Below are positions 20,680-32,818 of a DNA stretch of 33,893 nt, piece after piece. The position numbers and the translations under genes are program-made. The first letter of the stretch is position 1. The number at the start of each line of letters is the position of its first letter. The notes below the pieces were generated by a model, which worked only from the letters and a program-made list of their open reading frames with translations, was not told where the DNA came from and ran no database searches. This DNA comes from Welwitschia mirabilis (Eukaryota; Gnetophyta; Gnetopsida; Welwitschiales), in NCBI GenBank assembly GCA_051453625.1, contig JBOZIK010000001.1, positions 118,427,294 through 118,461,186 on the forward strand, read 5' to 3'.

Positions 20680-21660
20680 TCCTCTTCTAAATCTAATTCA
20701 GACTCATATAAGTCATTGCTATTTAGGGTCTCAAAATTATTACTCTTATTTACTATGTATTTTTCTACTACCTATTATTTTCCTTAAAACTCAGCATACT
20801 TGAGTAGAGAAATTTATTTAGACCCCTTTACCCTTTTCTTATTTCAACCATTTTCATTCATTATGTCTTGTGACCTGACTATGGTTTTTATTTTTTTGCT
20901 AAATCATCTAAAAATAACCTTTGTTGGTTTTCTTAAATCTATAGTTTTCTCTTCTATATCTAAAATTTTTATAGCTATCACAAGCTTATGAAGTATAGGT
21001 TTTCTATTAGTATTCTTTACTCTGTCTTTATCAGAAAAGTGATCTTTGAATTTAGGATGAAACTTTATGAAGTGTTTAAATTCTAAACAAAAGTTACAAG
21101 GGTAGTAACATTCTTATATTTCACTTTGATGAATTTAGATCTATACCTATGTAGTATCTNNNNNNNNNNNNNNNNNNNNNNNNNNNNNNNNNNNNNNNNN
21201 NNNNNNNNNNNNNNNNNNNNNNNNNNNNNNNNNNNNNNNNNNNNNNNNNNNNNNNNNNNNNNATCTTTAAAATATATCACTAGATTCTTAATGAAAGAGT
21301 GATTTCAAATAAAAACTTTGATACTTTTCAGACATACTTAGATGGTTTTTCTTTAAAAATTCTTTATAACATTTTCTCTAGGTTTTTAACATGAAAGGGT
21401 TAGGTCATGGATGATAAAATACCACAGGCCTCTACACATTACACAGTTAAGGTATTTTTATGAAATAAAGTTGAAAAGAACTAGGCCTTTTTCTAGGGTG
21501 ATTATTTTAATTTTCTAAATCCCCATCCACCTAAGTATCATCTTGTTATTGATTGCATCCATACTTAGTCAGGACCTAATGAAATAAATCTATTAGTGTG
21601 GTTGTATTTTAGTTTTTTCTTTGCATCAATGCACTACTTTAATACTATATTAATCTTGAA
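20680..21660 (-). pseudogene. LINE ORF1 remnant: DUF4283 and decayed zinc knuckle
   Basis: The minus-strand stretch near 21540-21270 reads ILRWMGI, KIKIITLEKGLVLFNF, CRGLWYFIIHDLTL, KPRENVIK and WNHSFIKNLVIYFKD-like segments. This matches the DUF4283 pattern (LGxGxFLFxF, GPWxFxxHxLxLxxW, PxFDP, IWVRLPxLP). After a 103-base gap, SKFIKVKYKNVTTL then FRI-TLHKV (21130-21050) corresponds to the VEYExLPxFCxxCGRIGHxxxxC knuckle, with the cysteines lost. The tail near 20740-20690 is acidic (YESELDLEEESS). These domains make up ORF1 of plant L1 LINEs. Many stops are present, so it is a relic. Confidence 0.72.
21160..21262. other. Assembly gap (103 N) inside LINE ORF1
   Basis: Run of N between the DUF4283 and zinc-knuckle parts of one LINE ORF1; about 100 bases is a plausible true size. 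Confidence 0.97.
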
Positions 21661-24231
21661 TTTGACATTTTCTTAGTATAAATTCATGGATTAAGAGGCC
21701 ATAAAACCCTATTATTTGGTAAAATAGATATCATAAGTGCTCCATATCCTACTACTCCCCTTTTAAAATAATGTGGGACTCTTCCTCTTACTATTATCTA
21801 TGTAATTCAATCACATTACTTCTTTGGATAACCACACCATTGCAAACTTTGAGTTCTTAGCATAGGAATGCATGATATGCTCATAATGTAGTTCCATTCA
21901 CTCATAAAATCCTAAACCATAGGCTTATCACCTTTTACTCTTATAATAGGTAATATACTAAGCTATTCTTTTCGTCTTTACTTCTCTAGTTTTTCATCTA
22001 AACGTGTTAGAAAATATCTTTAAATATTTATTTTGTTTGAAGATCCAAAGATATTAACTCTTCATTACCTTAAATAACTAAGTTATTCTTATTCTTTTCC
22101 TAAGAATATTTATTTATACATGATTTAATATTTTTTAAGAAATATGTCTTTTTTGAAAGATCATCTTTCAAAGATTTAAAATGGAAGAAACTCATGTTTT
22201 TCAAAGTATCTAGAAGGTATGAAATACATTCATTAGCTTTTGAATTAATAAGATATTACGCTTCCTTCATTAATGCTTTAAAAACTACATTCATAATGAA
22301 TTTCATTTTCTAATGATCTATTGGCATGTCAATATCTTAAGTTATCCTAAAGGCAATTTCATAAAGGAATTTTTCTTGAAGTTGTACTTATTTTTAAGGG
22401 TATTGAATTTAATGGATACAATCTAAAACATTATATGACTCATTCATAGTAATGCATTTTGATTATTTCGAGATAAAGGATCTTTTAAAACATAAGCATT
22501 AGTTAAGTAATTATGATAAAATCATGTGGAATTCTCTAAAATAGATAAATCAATCATATTTATTACATTTTAAGGTTAAAAACTTGTATAGCCATATATC
22601 ATAATTATTATCTTTTAAAGTTAAAAAATCATATAGTCTTCTCTACTCCACTTACCTTCTTATTCCTTAGGGTGATCATTAATGAAACTTAAATTATTTA
22701 AAATATGTTTGTAAATCTCATTTTATTCAATCTTTAAATTGGTGATTCTTTATAAAGTAAATTACTTTCTTTGATATTTCTCATATCATAGAGTTTTTTT
22801 AGAACTTTGTTTAATTCATTTATATTTTACTTAGTGATTCATCCCTACTATGACTTAGATGAAATTTTATTTTCATAGTTTTATAAATGTGAACATATAT
22901 AAGTTTTGTTTTCTTATGGTTATGTAAAGTTCTACAAGTTTTTAAGTCATATTAAAAAATAATTTATTTGGTGATGTGTTCCATCTACATCAATCTTAGC
23001 TATTTCTATGAAAATACATTTGTCTTATCATTTTATATCAAATGGAAAACATCATTGTGATTTAGGTTTCTATAAAAGTAATGCTTATACAAATTTATTT
23101 CATGCTAGAAAATCTCATATTATTCATCATGTTATTTTTAAAATTAAATCAAAAGTAGAAAAAACCATTTATAAGTTAATTATGACTTATAATTTTTAGT
23201 GAATTAGGTGGATAACCTTTAGTTTCCTACAACCTTTCCCTTTGTGTCCACCTCTCAATGTAGGTAACCATCATGAGTTGGACCTTTTCATTTTTGAATA
23301 GTAATTTTTTTACAACTATGAGCCTTTCTAGGCTTGTATTCTTACATTTTATTTCTAAGTTAGATATTATTTGTGTTGTATGAATACTTGACTTTGTTGA
23401 TATTAATATAAAACATTTCATTTGGTATTTAATAATGCCCCCTAAAGAGAAAAAAATATTTCTATATTTATCTACAAAATACATGAAGTTTAATTTCGTA
23501 GTATGACATTTAAATCAAAGTTGATTATTAGTTTAAAAGAAATATTAATGCTATGTTCCTTTAAACTTTCTTGTTGAAATGAATGTATTACTAAAGTTCT
23601 TTGGAATTGATTTCTCTTTTAGAATAGACTTTTTTGAATGTATTACTAAATTTTTTTAATGGCATAAAAGGTGAAATGTTCTGCATTAATCAAATGAGAT
23701 AATTCTTTACTAAAAAGATAAAAATTATTTCAAACATCTATTGAATAAATTGGAATAAAAACTATATTGTGAAAAGGAGATGTCCTAGTTATCAATGTTC
23801 AAATTAAGTAATTAGATAAGTTATAGCCACAAAGAAAATATATTCCATCGATAAAATGCTATCAAATAAATAGCTTTGTAAAAAATAATTTTATGATCCT
23901 AAATATATTAAAATTTTTCTTTAATATTGACATTAAAAAAATGAGTTTTCTATACTTGATTTCATAAATAAATGTTCCAAGAGGGTTAAGATCTATACTT
24001 TTTAATTTTATATAAGAAATAATGGTATTCTACTTATGCATAATAAAATCCAAATATTGCTAGGATGTTGAAAAAATTAAATATAAGAATGTATATCTAG
24101 ATAACTATTTGAACATATATGTGCTTAAGGAAATTTTAAGTAACTAATAAATACATTTCAAGAAATGGAATCTCCTTTATTATAACATTTATTTTTTATT
24201 GGATCCAGAATAACTATGTTAAATGTTGATA

Positions 24232-24232
<1 letters not shown>
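21661..24232. other. Unclassified AT-rich region
   Basis: No recognisable domain on either strand. Short open frames (plus 23008-23199; minus 23484-23227) resemble nothing I know. The first part may be the LINE 5' region. The interval 22500-22900 has a faint gag-like look on the minus strand, not enough to call. Confidence 0.5.

Positions 24233-24308
<76 letters not shown>
24233..24308. repeat. (GT)n-C-(TA)n compound microsatellite, left of gap
   Basis: A GT run to about 24278, then CTATATATA... to the edge of the N run. The same junction (GTGTCTATATA) recurs on the other side of the gap. Confidence 0.97.
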
Positions 24309-25035
24309 NNNNNNNNNNNNNNNNNNNNNNNNNNNNNNNNNNNNNNNNNNNNNNNNNNNNNNNNNNNNNNNNNNNNNNNNNNNNNNNNNNNNNNNNNNNN
24401 NNNNNNNNNNNNNNNNNNNNNNNNNNNNNNNNNNNNNNNNNNNNNNNNNNNNNNNNNNNNNNNNNNNNNNNNNNNNNNNNNNNNNNNNNNNNNNNNNNNN
24501 NNNNNNNNNNNNNNNNNNNNNNNNNNNNNNNNNNNNNNNNNNNNNNNNNNNNNNNNNNNNNNNNNNNNNNNNNNNNNNNNNNNNNNNNNNNNNNNNNNNN
24601 NNNNNNNNNNNNNNNNNNNNNNNNNNNNNNNNNNNNNNNNNNNNNNNNNNNNNNNNNNNNNNNNNNNNNNNNNNNNNNNNNNNNNNNNNNNNNNNNNNNN
24701 NNNNNNNNNNNNNNNNNNNNNNNNNNNNNNNNNNNNNNNNNNNNNNNNNNNNNNNNNNNNNNNNNNNNNNNNNNNNNNNNNNNNNNNNNNNNNNNNNNNN
24801 NNNNNNNNNNNNNNNNNNNNNNNNNNNNNNNNNNNNNNNNNNNNNNNNNNNNNNNNNNNNNNNNNNNNNNNNNNNNNNNNNNNNNNNNNNNNNNNNNNNN
24901 NNNNNNNNNNNNNNNNNNNNNNNNNNNNNNNNNNNNNNNNNNNNNNNNNNNNNNNNNNNNNNNNNNNNNNNNNNNNNNNNNNNNNNNNNNNNNNNNNNNN
25001 NNNNNNNNNNNNNNNNNNNNNNNNNNNNNNNNNNN
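24309..25035. other. Assembly gap (727 N) within a microsatellite
   Basis: Run of N flanked by the same (GT)n(TA)n compound repeat on both sides; see findings. Confidence 0.98.
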
Positions 25036-25138
<103 letters not shown>

Positions 25139-25890
25139 ATTAGGGAATGAAAAATGAAAAATCAACATGTGAGATGGTAGCAATGATGATAAGTATTTAA
25201 TACTTGTTATATATTATTATTCATGGTGTGCATCTTGTTTTAATAAATCACCATCACAAAATAACAGAAGATTGGATAAATTAGAATAACATAAAGGTGG
25301 GTCAACTAAAGAAGCCCCAATTATTCTACCTCTTTACCTTTATTTGTAAAGAACTCTATCATTTTTTAATGTTTCATCCTTTAAAACACTATAAGAGGTA
25401 TTATGATTATTAGTAATATACTTAACATTATTATCAAATTTACTACTTTTAAAAAGGAAATATTTTAATAATTAACTTCTTTTTGTTTTACAACATGTCT
25501 TGTTTGAACACTACATAATATTTACTTTTCATGTTTCTTTAGCCTTTCATGTTATCTTCATTTCATCTATAATTAATAATAAAATGGTAGGTCTTATGAT
25601 TTGCATCTCAAATCAAATAATTAATTAAAAAAAGAAATCTAGTTTCAGTCCTTAGTAGATTAAAGATAACTGCCTAATAAAGATTTATTTAGAAGTAAAT
25701 ATGAAGTGATAACCCTGTTATCTTTAAATACGATAAATGAAAAGATCTAGATATAAAAATATTTTGATTATTTTATTTTTTTAAAAGTTAAATTAGTCCT
25801 TTTTATTTTGAATATTGGTTATCTTCATGTTTTAATTTTTGAGCTTTTTTAGGATTTTATGCCAAGATCTTACTTTTTAATTTGTAGATG
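25139..25890. other. Unclassified AT-rich region
   Basis: I see no gene, RNA or repeat boundary here. It ends where an LTR-like TGTGACATCC begins. Confidence 0.5.
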
Positions 25891-26260
25891 TGTGACATCC
25901 TATCTTTTTTACTCTAATTAAGTACTATGTTTTTTCTTTTTCCCTCTTCCTTTATTCTCTATTATTATTACCTAATAGACACATTAAAATCTAAGATCAA
26001 ATTTTACTTATTTCTTTATTAAAGTTTTTATATTTTGAGAAAAATAAATCATATTATTTTTATATATTTATCTATAATTAATTCCTAGATTATTTTAATT
26101 TTCAAACAATACTAATGTCATAAGTTTATGTCCTCTAATTCTTCCTAGTTTTCCATCACATAGAAGATACTTTTTAAATAGTTCAAGAGATGTAAACTTA
26201 TTAGAAACATACATGAATAAGTTTAAGGATACTACCTAAACAATATAATAGAAGGTTGCA
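25891..26260 (+). repeat. LTR-like direct repeat, copy 1 (plus orientation)
   Basis: It starts TGTGACATCCTATC and is alignable by eye, with indels, to 33576-33893. Shared anchors are the TGTRACATCCTA start, a TCTARGATYAAAT-YTTACTTA block, and a final CTACCTAAACAATATAATAGA / GTGCCTAACCAATATAATAGA block. The TG start with CATCC is typical of Ty3/gypsy LTRs. Its far end is not determined. Confidence 0.6.
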
Positions 26261-28514
26261 ACTCTCATTAATGGAATTACAACTCCATATCTGACCACGC
26301 TCTATACGTGAATTGGTTCTACTTTAGGTTATAAAATACACAAACATAGCTAGGGTCAATTTCATAAGCTTATACATCAAATTGATATACCCCCAATATA
26401 GGTAATGAAGAGTATGTGAGGTGGATGCATGCTTACAAATGATCCCTACTTCTGTAAAACATCTTTATATGATGCAACATGATCCATCAATGACAAGGGC
26501 TCAAGGTATTAAGTTGGAGTAAGTTCATATATGGATAGGGTAGGAGAGTGGTGATCAAAGACACTTCCAAAAGGGTATTATTAAAAAAAAAAAATGGAAC
26601 GCATCTTGATGATAAAATCATATTTAATCTTGTTTAGTAAATAAACAACACAAATGCATGCATATAAATCTAAATACTATGAACATTAATGAATTATTTA
26701 CCTAGTTATAATAATTATAATCATCATCGAGTTCTTTTTACAGAAACAATCATAAGAGAGAAAATAAGCATACTAAAACATCTGTATATTTAGGATTATA
26801 ATAATGAATATATAAACAAAGAAAATATTATTTTCTTTTTTAAATAATAATAAAAATATTTAAAATGTATTGTACTTAAAAAAATAAAATCATATTTGAA
26901 ACTATGCCAATCCTAGAAATATTTTTCTATGCTCATATGATAATCTCGATGGAATAGTGAAATGAAGGTAAATAAAAGAAAGTATAGCTCAAGCATGGTT
27001 ATTAAGACAATAGTTTATCTAAGACTTAGATGATTACATTACAAGTTAAGAAAATTAATGATAAATTAAAGACTATTTATGTTACTTAACTACAAAGTGA
27101 AAACTCATACAAGAATACGAATTCAAAGTAAGATAAAGAAAAAAGGTAAAAGGGGTATTTCTACAAATAAAATATTATTTCTACATAGTTTAACTTAAGT
27201 CTACTAATAGAAACATGTCTTACATACTTAAATGTCCTACATAGTTTTACATAATAATTTTTCTATAATTTAAATCATTAACTATAACATTTTTAGGCTT
27301 TAAGGAGATATCATAGTCAAAAATTAATAGTTGATTTAATTATAAAGGGAAAAAATAAACTATAGTAGTTTTTTAATAAACTAGAATTATAATAGGATTC
27401 TTAAAATCTAATTTAAACTAACTTAGAATTCCAAAAAATATCATCTCTAAGTTTATCATTTAAGATTAAAAATTATCAAATTTTCTAAAATTATAGTCCC
27501 ACCATTCTATACTAAAATGATCATAACATTCAAAATACTTTGAGTTTTCAAATGATTCAAGATGTCTTGGAAAGCTTATTTAGTTCCCTATAACTTACTA
27601 AAGTTTTTAAATATTTTAACTATTAGTTATAGAAACATAAATTATTTACTTACCATGTTTTGCATTTATTTTGTAACGTATTTTAATAAATATTTTTGTT
27701 TAAAAATTATTGTTTCTACATTTTCATTATAGTAACATAGTACTAGACTTTAAAAACACTTTCACTACGTTATACCTACTAATTAATATGCTATTGTGTA
27801 TTAAACATATGCCTCTATTCTAAAAATTTAACTTTGGCTATAAGAAATTTGGTAAAGGTTCTACAACTAGTTATGAAATAATTTAAATTAAATTAATGAA
27901 CATAATAGCTAAAATAGTTATCTACAAAATATCTTAACTAAATTTACTAATTAAAATCAATGTCAAAAGTAAAATCAAATTAATTTAGAAAAAACTATTT
28001 ACTATGAGCCTTAGGATTACCATGAAGGAGGACTAGTCTAAAAGAGATTTTTTTGGGATCATACTTTGCCCTTAAAAATATGGAGATAATACATAATAAA
28101 TGAAAAATATATTGCTATGTGTATTAATACATAATAAACATAGGTATCCAAGTGTATAGTAAATACCCAAAGGCATCACTTGGCATAATCATCCATTAGT
28201 AACTTCAATCACCAAGCATAATAGACCCCTCCTATCTTCCCACATCTTGCTGAGAGCCAATGGGGGGAAAGAACATAATTTTATGATATATCATAAATAG
28301 TAATGTGGGTATTACAACATTCTATTAAAATATTAAAAGAGACCATATGAATAATTTGAGTAAAATCTTACTTGAAAAGATTAGTAAGTCCTTGATAGTT
28401 AAAGATCTGAGATCAAGAGTTCTTTAGCTTGAAGCTTCCAATCTCTAAGCACAAGGAAGAGAATGCAAGAAAATAAGAGGAAAGAAGGAAGTATACTTGT
28501 ATGAAAAAATGAAA
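26261..28514. other. Unclassified AT-rich region, possibly LTR interior
   Basis: No coding signal. If copy 1 is the start of a long LTR, this is its body. A poly-A run lies at 26582-26593. A purine-rich stretch at 28440-28495 (AAGGAAGAGAATGCAAG...) resembles the transcribed leader part of such LTRs, but I cannot show it. Confidence 0.4.
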
Positions 28515-28928
28515 TGTAATGTTTCATTTTCCCTAATTTTGAATTATTTCACATAAAAAGGAACATGTAAATAATATGTTAGGATCAATGGAAATAACAT
28601 GGAAAGATTTAATAAAAGGTGGACTTTATTATTGAAAGAAGTAGATTACATCTGTTATCATTATCCAATAGCCTTGAACTAGTGGTCAAAGGTAAAGAGA
28701 TGAAAGACGACATGAGTCACCCTCCTAAAACCCTTGGGTTTTAGTTAAGGTTACAATCAGTTACATCCACCTAGTTTATCCACTTCACCTAATGCAATAA
28801 GCTTAAATAACATAATGAAAAGACAACGTTTTACATATTTGGATGATACCCATTCATAACAACTTATTAATTCCACTCCTTTAGTATCTCAACACACTTC
28901 TTTATAAAATTAAATTTGAAACATTACA
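28515..28928 (-). repeat. Gypsy-2 3' LTR (414 bp) with 11-bp inverted ends
   Basis: On the plus strand it starts TGTAATGTTTC (28515-28525) and ends GAAACATTACA (28918-28928), perfect inverted repeats. A polypurine tract abuts its right side, making it the 3' LTR of a minus-strand element. The five bases outside are TGAAA (28510-28514). An AATAAA-like signal lies within on the minus strand near 28630. Confidence 0.85.
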
Positions 28929-28940
28929 TTCCCTTCTTCT
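28929..28940 (-). promoter_or_regulatory. Polypurine tract of Gypsy-2
   Basis: Minus strand AGAAGAAGGGAA immediately precedes the LTR TGTAATG. Confidence 0.8.
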
Positions 28941-29099
28941 TAGTTATTGTGCTTATCCTTAAATGCGATTCCTCCTCTTCTTGCATCATCCGTATAGGCA
29001 TGCTTATCCAAATTATTTTCTATCTTATCTATAAAACATAAGGGAAGGAAAAATATGGTATATTAAGAAATGCACTAAAAGAGTGAAAAATAACATATC

Positions 29100-30330
29100 A
29101 TGTTTTATTAAATAGTTTGAAAAAATTCTTCTACATGTACTTCCTATTTTTCCAAGTTTGTTGATTACAATGGGTTCATTGGACAAGTACTTCCTTTACA
29201 TTCTTATTCTTTTATCTAAAATATTTTTAGACTAGACTGTGAAGGTCAAGATAGGTTTGAGTATAATGTGTTATAAATTTAGGGTACATTATTGATTCTT
29301 ATACTCATAGTAAAGCTTTGACACACTCACATGAAAGATCAAATGAATTCAAGAAATTCGCAAATGTAGTTTTAATTTATAGGCTAAATTCCCTATTCTT
29401 TCAATAATCTTGAATGGATCACACTACTAAGGAGCTAGCTTACTATACTTCCTCATTTTCAAAGAGTTCCTTGCTAGTTTAGTTCTTGATAGCACTTGCT
29501 CACCAACTTGGAATATACAGGTTTGATGCATCTGATAGTACTTCTTATATCAATCTTGAGAAACTTGAAGATGTATCTTTATTATGTTAATCTTTTCCTC
29601 CATGGATTTGAGCTTATAGAATATAGTCCTATTTGATCTTGGCAAAGGGTTAGACTATGTGACAAGGGTAAAATTATTCTTATAATACATTTCTTTAAAT
29701 GATGAACATTAAATTGAGGTTTAAAAAGTTTAATTGTAGATGAATTCAGATAAGTATAGATAACTCTCCCACTATTTTGGTTTTTTGGCTACATAGCATC
29801 ATAGGGTATCTTTCAGGATGTGACTTATCCCTTTTATTTAACCATCCATTTCTGAGTGATATGCAATACTGAAACCAAGTTTAGTACCTAGGTAATGAAA
29901 GAAACTCTACAAGAACTCGGATAGGAATTTAGGATCTTGATCAAATAAAATAACTTAAGGTGCTCAATGAATCTTAAAGGTTTCTTGCACAAGTCATAAG
30001 GCTAATTATTTTGCTATATTCAAGCTTTATACAACAATAAAATGGATTATCTTAGTTAATATATCTACATAAACAAAAATTGCATCATGTTATCTATTAG
30101 TGAGAGGCAACCATGTGATGAAATCCATAGAGATTTCTTCCCATTTTAACTTCAGTGTCCCTAATTATTGAAGGAGTCTAGTGGGTATTCCCTAATTCAT
30201 TTTTAGTTGCTAGCATATGCAGTAATTATGGATGTATTCCTTTAAATCTATCTCCATTCTAGGCCAAAATTAATGCTTTTTTAATTGTTGGTAATTTGGA
30301 TGAATCTGAAGTACCCTATGTAGGGAAATT
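29100..30330 (-). pseudogene. Gypsy-2 integrase with C-terminal chromodomain-like region
   Basis: Near 30200-30120 the minus strand reads an HHCC tail and IPTRLLQ-like, then LKWEEISMDF (usual PxGLLQPLPIPxxxWExISMDF, holding the first catalytic Asp). VYVDILTKIIHF and FDQDPKFLSEF (second Asp kept in DQDP) are near 30090-29910. LGTKLGFSIAYHSEMDG (usual YHPQTDGQTE) is near 29885-29820, where a stop interrupts before the expected Glu. The C-terminal region has FQVGEQVLSRTKLARNS, YSKLAP, ERIGNLAYKLKLH and HVSVSKLYYE near 29500-29290. A chromodomain-like LDKRIRNVKEVLVQW follows near 29240-29185. It is multiply disrupted. Confidence 0.88.
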
Positions 30331-30529
30331 CATATAGTTTAGACATAAACTTTCATCCCCATGAGCCTTATGTAATACAAAGATGTACATCTTTCAATAT
30401 GTATCCATCTCATGAAATGGTGTATGTGTTAAATATTTCCCTCCTTAGATCAACTGATGTATGTATCTGAAGTATGGGTCATCGACTATGGACGTATTAA
30501 GAAAGACTAATAGATCTAATGTAATAGTG

Positions 30530-31700
30530 ATGGCTAGCATGTACTATATTTTACTCAATGCATCTACAACTTTATTTTTCTTTCCTAGGTATACTATAGT
30601 TTGAAGTCATATTCTATAAGTAGTTCAACCCATCTTCTCTATTGCAATTTAAAAGAGTTTATTTTTGAAAATATCCTAAGCTTTTGTGATTTATTTTAAG
30701 AAAAAATTCTCCTTCCAATAGCTAATGTCTCCAAACCGTAGAGCATACACTATGATTAGAAGTTTAAAATCATGAAGTGGATAGTTCTTCTTATGTTGAT
30801 TTAGTGTTCATAATTTATAGGCAATCACCTAATCATATTAGCTTAGTATGGCTTTTATAGATTAAATAGAAGCATCATTGATAATTGTAAACGCTTTGTT
30901 CATGTCTATAATTTTGAGAATAGGTGCAGCTATAAGTAATAGCTTTAGCCTAAGAAATTCTTCCTTGCATTTATCCTCAAAGTTAAATGTTAATGTCAAT
31001 TTGGTTAAATTTATTACTAGTCCTACAAATTGAGAGAATCTTGGAATGAATTTATAATAGAAGTTAGCTAATCCTATGAAGCTTCAACTATGTCGCATTC
31101 TTTAGTTCTGGCCATTTCCTTATAGCCTGTACTTTGATTGGATTAATTGCAATCTCTTTACTAAAAATGACATGCCCTAGGTAGCTGATTTCTATCTAGA
31201 AAAAGTTATATTTTCTAAATTTAGCTTTAAATTCATTCCTAATCCTAACCTATAAAACTTGCTTTAGGTGTGCAACATGATCATCTCGACTTATGGAGTA
31301 CATTAGAATATCATTTAAAAAAACAACTAAAGTGTATCTAGATAATGTTGAAAAATGTCATTTATCAAACTCATAAAAGTAATAGGAGCATTTATCAATG
31401 AAGGATATCACAATGAGCTCATAATGCCCATATCTTATTCTAAAGATAGTTTTTTAGATATCTTTACCTTTGATGCAAATCTTGTAATACCTAGACTTTA
31501 AGTTAATCTTTGAGAAGAATATAGCTCCTTGAAGTTGATCAAATAAGTCATCAATTCTTGGCAAAGAATACCTATTCTTAATGATTAGCTTATTTATCTG
31601 TCTATAGTTAATGCAAAGTCATAAGATGTCATTATTTTTTTCATAAAAAGTACTAGAGATCTCTAAGGTGATACACTAAGACAAATCTTACTTTTCAAAA
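30530..31700 (-). pseudogene. Gypsy-2 reverse transcriptase and RNase H
   Basis: [20 protein letters not shown] then [19 protein letters not shown] (31640-31505), then KGKDI, KTIFRIRYGHYELIV and VVFLNDILMYSISRDDHV (about 31340-31270). The catalytic FxDD box reads FLND, so one of the two essential Asp is lost. RNase H: QHKKNYPLHDFKLLIIVYAL, then INHKSLRYF-like, then GKKNKVVDALSK (about 30815-30555), matching EKNYPVHDLELLAIVHAL and GKKNKVADALSR. Stops and frame shifts occur throughout. The order RT-RNase H-integrase confirms Ty3/gypsy. Confidence 0.9.
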
Positions 31701-32149
31701 GTAATTATTAAATTTATGATTTCAATTCCCTTAGTTCTATTATTAGAAATTGAGAAGGATCTCACACTATTAGTTATGCTCTAGGAATTAGATTAATTTC
31801 ATGTTGTATTTTTTTCTTTGATGGTAATGACTTAGAATCTTAAAAGGCACCAAGGAATTATTATAGTTCTACTGGTAATGTATGATCATCTTTGATATTT
31901 TACACCTATATTAGGGTGATGAACACCTATTTCCTTGTGATAGCTTTGTATATCTACTTAGGTGAGGTTAAAACCACTCTCTTAATTACTTCTTACCCCT
32001 TTAAGATTTATTTTATGAGTGAAGTGATTAGCAACAAAATGCGTTGGAATCTAGATCATCATTCTCATGCATTTCCTATAATAAAGGTAACAACATACGT
32101 GCATTAGCATTTTGGTGGAACATGTCGAAGGTCAAAGTAGTTTCTATTT
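31701..32149 (-). other. Gypsy-2 gag/protease interval, not resolved
   Basis: It lies between recognisable gag and RT. I find no protease active-site motif or zinc knuckle in any frame. The plus-strand frame 31892-32107 is a shadow. Confidence 0.45.
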
Positions 32150-32528
32150 ACTAAATATAGGAAATGACTTCTTTGCTTATCCCTATTTTGCTTTTATATG
32201 TCTTGAGGTGTATCGTCTTTGAAATTTTCTCTTCTTCTTATTATTCTATGTTAGGATTGTTTACTTGATCAGATAGGAAGACTTAAAGGTTTACCTCTAT
32301 ATTTAACAATCTCATTTGAATGTTTTAAAGTTCAGCTACACTAATTGGAGTATGTTGTCCTGAGGTAGATGGGTATTCTTTAGATGCCCTTAGGTTCTGT
32401 TCAACAGGTCTTTCTTCTAAGTGAAAGAGAAGGTTGTTGATCTTACTAGTAAAAACTTCCTTGTGAGAGTAAACATAGCTCAATTATGTCTCTATTTCAT
32501 CCAATCTTTCATTTACCCTTTCTTCCAT
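32150..32528 (-). pseudogene. Gypsy-2 gag N-terminal remnant
   Basis: The minus-strand start at 32528 gives MEERVNERLDEIET, and after one stop LSYVYSHKEVFTSKINNLLF, then EERPVEQNLRASKEYPSTS. A short charged helical N-terminus followed by a Pro/Ser linker fits gag N-termini of gypsy elements, and its place upstream of RT supports this. There is no database-level evidence, and the capsid core is not seen. Confidence 0.5.
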
Positions 32529-32780
32529 GATGTATCAGTTGGTTCTACATCCTCTTGAACTTATATACTTGCTTCTTTTTATTCTATTTCTGAGATCAGT
32601 TCTCTCTCTTTATGGTAGGCATTATGCTTTTTTATAGTAATGATATAAGAGTTAGGTATCTGTAACTAAATGGTGATTAGAAAAATATTTAGAATAATAG
32701 TTAATAATTATCATAACTTTCCTTGATGACATGAATCCTATTGGTGATAACTATTAAAGAGATGTATCACTAGGTACCCT
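32529..32780. other. Unclassified sequence upstream of Gypsy-2 gag
   Basis: I searched by eye for the expected TGGTATCAGAGC-like primer site and for the inverted LTR end GAAACATTACA, and found neither. The 5' LTR is therefore absent or unrecognisable here. Confidence 0.5.
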
Positions 32781-32818
32781 AAGTACAATATTAAGTGATA
32801 TGAAAGTGTCAAGCTTAA

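Larger units (their letters stand above)
28515..32528 (-). mobile_element. Gypsy-2: decayed Ty3/gypsy chromovirus-like element lacking its 5' LTR
   Basis: Minus strand: gag start 32528, RT about 31700-31230, RNase H about 30940-30530, integrase about 30330-29600, C-terminal region with chromodomain-like end about 29540-29100, polypurine tract, 414-bp 3' LTR 28928-28515. No matching 5' LTR or primer site is seen upstream of gag. The gag-to-RT interval is only about 0.8 kb, shorter than I expect for gag plus protease, so internal loss is likely. Short LTRs suggest a Reina- or CRM-like lineage, which is inference. Confidence 0.82.

Noticed and set aside
20000-21700. Endogenous pararetrovirus (caulimovirid) remnant
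   Set aside because: The DUF4283 and GRIGH-type knuckle pattern fits LINE ORF1 better, and no viral movement, coat or RT motif was seen.
23008-23484. Frames of 63 (plus) and 85 (minus) codons as possible small genes
   Set aside because: No motif, no neighbour context, and lengths are common by chance in AT-rich DNA of this composition.
25891-28317. A complete 2.4-kb LTR from TGTGACATCC to GGGTATTACA
   Set aside because: The inverted ends are only roughly alike, and no primer site follows 28317 nor a purine tract on the other side, so the end was left open.
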